DNA of 64,000 bases. It comes from Haladaptatus caseinilyticus. Its GTDB lineage: Archaea > Halobacteriota > Halobacteria > Halobacteriales > Haladaptataceae. A model generated the notes under the pieces. That model ran no database searches. It was given only the letters and a program-made list of their open reading frames with translations, and had not been told where the DNA came from. Of this stretch, positions 62,369 to 64,000 are shown in pieces. Numbering within the stretch: the first letter of the stretch is position 1; each line of letters opens with the position of its first letter. The DNA lies in NCBI RefSeq assembly GCF_026248685.1, contig NZ_CP111041.1:1-64000 (forward strand), written 5' to 3'. The translations under genes and the position numbers were made by a program.

Positions 62369-62571
62369 GTGAACGAGTACAAGCACATCAAGTGCGATTT
62401 CCCATCGAAGACGTCCTCGAAAGGCTACCACGTACGGTCGTTCTACTTTGTATTCGCCGTGTTGCTGAACAATACCTGCTCACCGACTTCTTGCTGAAAG
62501 CGGTAATAATGGTCCGCCTGCGGGTTGATGTGTCAGAGATCATTGTCTCTCCAATGATCCTTCCTGACTGA
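62369..62571 (+). pseudogene. C-terminal remnant of an IS4-superfamily (ISH3/ISH8-like) transposase, frameshifted
   Basis: From 62369 the frame reads VNEYKHIKCDF, SKTSSKGYHVR and FYFVFAVLLNN, which matches the IENEYKSIK...KTSSKDYRVRLFYFVFAVLLYN end of haloarchaeal IS4-type transposases. It stops at 62497; the rest of the match (YLLTDFLLKA) continues in another frame to the stop at 62571. The N-terminal catalytic part is gone. A dead fragment marking past insertion. Confidence 0.75.
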
Positions 62572-62743
62572 GCGCTTGAACCTTGCTGGGACCGCCCCTG
62601 GGAGTTGTAACGGTGGTCCGCTTCCGGGGGTTCGATATCGGCGCTTGATCGCCGAGGGGAACCACGACCCACCGAGATTCGACCCAAGACTATCGTAGTG
62701 ACTATTTCTATCCTGGCGCAGATTTGATATCGCACTATACAAT
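62572..62743. other. Spacer between two pseudogenes
   Basis: About 170 bases following the transposase remnant. No feature seen; a TTCGA-containing stretch near 62626-62645 does not fold as a tRNA arm. Confidence 0.35.
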
Positions 62744-63241
62744 TTATATTTTCTTAACAGACTGAATTCTACTGGTAGAGTCGTTGTAAACCGCGTTTAC
62801 GCTGACGGTGGTGTTTCGCCTTTCACTTCCGCATATTTCACTAAGCGGAAGTGGAAATGGGTGGATTGCCGCCCTCGGTGAAGCAGATTTCATCGCTTCA
62901 AACGGTTTGGCGTCTCTATTAGTAGCGATGGGACCGATAGTAAATCTCGATCGAATAGGGAATCGTTTCGTACGCCGATTGATTCTACACGTCCAGATCG
63001 ACTCTGTCTCGCTCAGATACATGGCGAAATCCTCCGATGTTAGGACGGCCTCTCTGTTGACAACCTCTCCATCGACGAGAAGCGATCACAGCTCAGTGAT
63101 CGAAATCGTAGCGTCAGCTGAAGCGGAGGGTATGCCTCCTGTATTAGTTGATCGAAGCCATAACGACAGATCTAGCCACGTTCGTGTGCCTATTTTTCAT
63201 TTAAATCCGTCTTCACTCACGGCTTCCGGTACCTCAACGTC
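62744..63241 (-). pseudogene. Unidentified gene relic with two in-frame TGA codons
   Basis: One minus-strand frame reads as protein over about 165 codons (TRTWLDLSLWLRS, VDGEVVNREAVLTSEDFAMYL, FTIGPIATNRDAKPFEAMK, RAAIHPFPLPLSEI) but is broken by two TGA codons (near 63197-63199 and 63092-63094). The last uninterrupted part is 62744-63022. I do not recognise the family. The pattern suggests recent inactivation rather than random sequence. Confidence 0.5.
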
Positions 63242-63557
63242 ATAAATACTAAGCGCATGGGATTCCTACATATCTGTTGTAAGTTTATCTGCCTTATTTC
63301 CTCTTCAGAAATATATATCGACTGCAAATCAGAATATTTGACTTGATTGTTATTGGTTTCTATGCCGTGGTTTTAACCAACAAATACAACCCAATATACG
63401 ATGATTTGTTGGTCAAATAATTCCGACAGTACGTTTCTATGTGGTCTAATATTGATGTGAGTTCTGCTAATCAGTATCGTACATAAGTCATCTATCATTC
63501 GTGGGGATTAGTGCGGAAGAAATTAAGTGGTAAGCGATCGTAACTGCTGCATAGATC
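63242..63557. other. AT-rich intergenic region upstream of the PPC protein
   Basis: About 315 bases, markedly AT-rich. It holds the inverted repeat at 63373-63416 and TATA-like sequences but no supported gene. Confidence 0.4.
63373..63416. repeat. TTAACCAACAAAT / ATTTGTTGGTCAA inverted repeat
   Basis: Arms of 13 bp at 63373-63385 and 63404-63416, matching at 12 of 13 positions, separated by 18 bp. It is about 140 nt before the PPC gene. Either an operator, a hairpin, or an insertion-element end. Confidence 0.5.
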
Positions 63558-63965
63558 ATGGAGTATGTAGACGAAGCGAACCAATTCATTGTTCGACTCG
63601 ATCCTGGTGACCAAGTCCTTGATTCCCTCAGCCAACTCAGAGAAACTGAATCAATCGAGAGTGCGTTTTTTACGGGAATTGGGGCCGTCGACGAAGTAAC
63701 ACTCGGACATTACGACGTTGAGCGGCAGCAGTACCACGAAGAGACGTTCAAGGGCGAGTTCGAGGTAACCAACTTCACTGGAAATATCGGTCCGGACAAA
63801 ATTCATTCCCACATTCAATTAGGGAAGCGTAATTTCGAATCAATTGGTGGTCACTGTAGTGGTGCTCGCGTTTCAGGTACCTTCGAACTCATTGTTCAGA
63901 AAGGCGAAACACCGTTACGTCATCAACTTGATGAACGAACTGGACTCAACGTATTTGAACTCTAA
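63558..63965 (+). CDS. PPC/DUF296 domain protein
   Basis: A 135-residue protein consisting of a single PPC (DUF296) domain. FFTGIGAVDEVTLGHYD, NIGPDKIHSHIQLGKRNFESIGGHC and the beta-rich C-terminus are typical; the HSHIQLG histidines are a probable metal site. In plants the domain joins AT-hook DNA-binding proteins; stand-alone archaeal and bacterial forms are trimeric and of unknown role. Complete within the window. Confidence 0.85.
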   Translation: MEYVDEANQFIVRLDPGDQVLDSLSQLRETESIESAFFTGIGAVDEVTLGHYDVERQQYHEETFKGEFEVTNFTGNIGPDKIHSHIQLGKRNFESIGGHCSGARVSGTFELIVQKGETPLRHQLDERTGLNVFEL

Positions 63966-64000
63966 TTCTCTCATCAACTGTTCTATATGGATTTTATCCC

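Noticed and set aside
62626-62645. GGTTCGA-like sequence resembling a tRNA T-arm
   Set aside because: Flanking bases do not pair as a T-stem and no other tRNA arms are found.
62808-63245. 145-codon plus-strand open frame
   Set aside because: The opposite strand carries a longer protein-like frame (with two stops); the plus frame looks like its shadow.
1-64000. CRISPR array, rRNA or tRNA genes
   Set aside because: I looked for regularly spaced direct repeats and tRNA arms and saw none I could support.

Overview
The window reads as haloarchaeal DNA, probably from a secondary replicon or a large catabolic island. The evidence is acidic proteins (many D/E runs), Tat signal sequences followed by a lipobox Cys on binding proteins, AT-rich TATA boxes about 25-30 nt upstream of start codons (mostly leaderless-type spacing), an RdfA/Sph cell-shape pair, and homologues of the Haloferax oxidative pentose pathway (XacD, XacE, XacF). 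A ParA ATPase, a small partner protein and a field of short repeats open the window. That fits a plasmid or megaplasmid partition locus, although no replication initiator gene is present.

Layout: (1) 0.2-1.8 kb, ParA, a small acidic protein and a centromere-like repeat cluster. (2) 2.2-13.1 kb, a seven-gene minus-strand operon (binding protein, two ABC permeases, DUF624 membrane protein, GH2 glycosidase, galactonate dehydratase, SDR) with a divergent ABC ATPase and an IclR regulator. It looks like a route for importing a galactoside-like glycan, cleaving it and dehydrating galactonate. (3) 13.9-18.7 kb, a pentonate branch (ketoglutarate-semialdehyde dehydrogenase, xylonate dehydratase, FAH-type dehydratase, HpcH/HpaI aldolase). 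(4) 18.8-28.5 kb, more sugar-acid enzymes (enolase superfamily, 2-hydroxyacid dehydrogenase, Gfo/Idh, FAH hydrolase, aldo/keto reductase), a tripartite tricarboxylate transporter and a second aldolase. (5) 28.5-40.4 kb, a Nramp-like carrier without metal motifs, an MFS carrier, a three-gene UxaA-type dehydratase, a LUD lactate-oxidation set with an internally deleted LarA-like relic, another enolase-superfamily dehydratase and a second IclR. (6) 40.7-43.5 kb, RdfA and an SMC-like Sph protein. (7) 44.3-49.7 kb, two M20 amidohydrolases, a sodium symporter and a third IclR. (8) 50.0-59.4 kb, a fourth IclR, MmgE/PrpD, acyl-CoA dehydrogenase, MaoC hydratase, CoA-transferase and a TAXI-TRAP transporter, reading as a dicarboxylate CoA pathway. 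(9) 59.8-64 kb, miscellaneous genes and decay: a degenerate SDR, a small hydrolase, a DHFR-like reductase, a frameshifted transposase tail, a pseudogene with two in-frame stops, and a PPC/DUF296 protein.

Together the genes form a collection of sugar-acid and organic-acid modules, each with its own importer and often its own IclR regulator, feeding pyruvate, 2-oxoglutarate, lactate or acyl-CoA into central metabolism. The most unusual items are the UxaA trio, in which two large subunits have lost complementary sets of conserved residues; a near-palindrome ATTACA-N10-TGTAAT found 3' of each of the four iclR genes and, in one case, over the predicted start of the rdfA transcript; the internally deleted LarA relic inside the lactate operon; and the Nramp-like protein without metal ligands.
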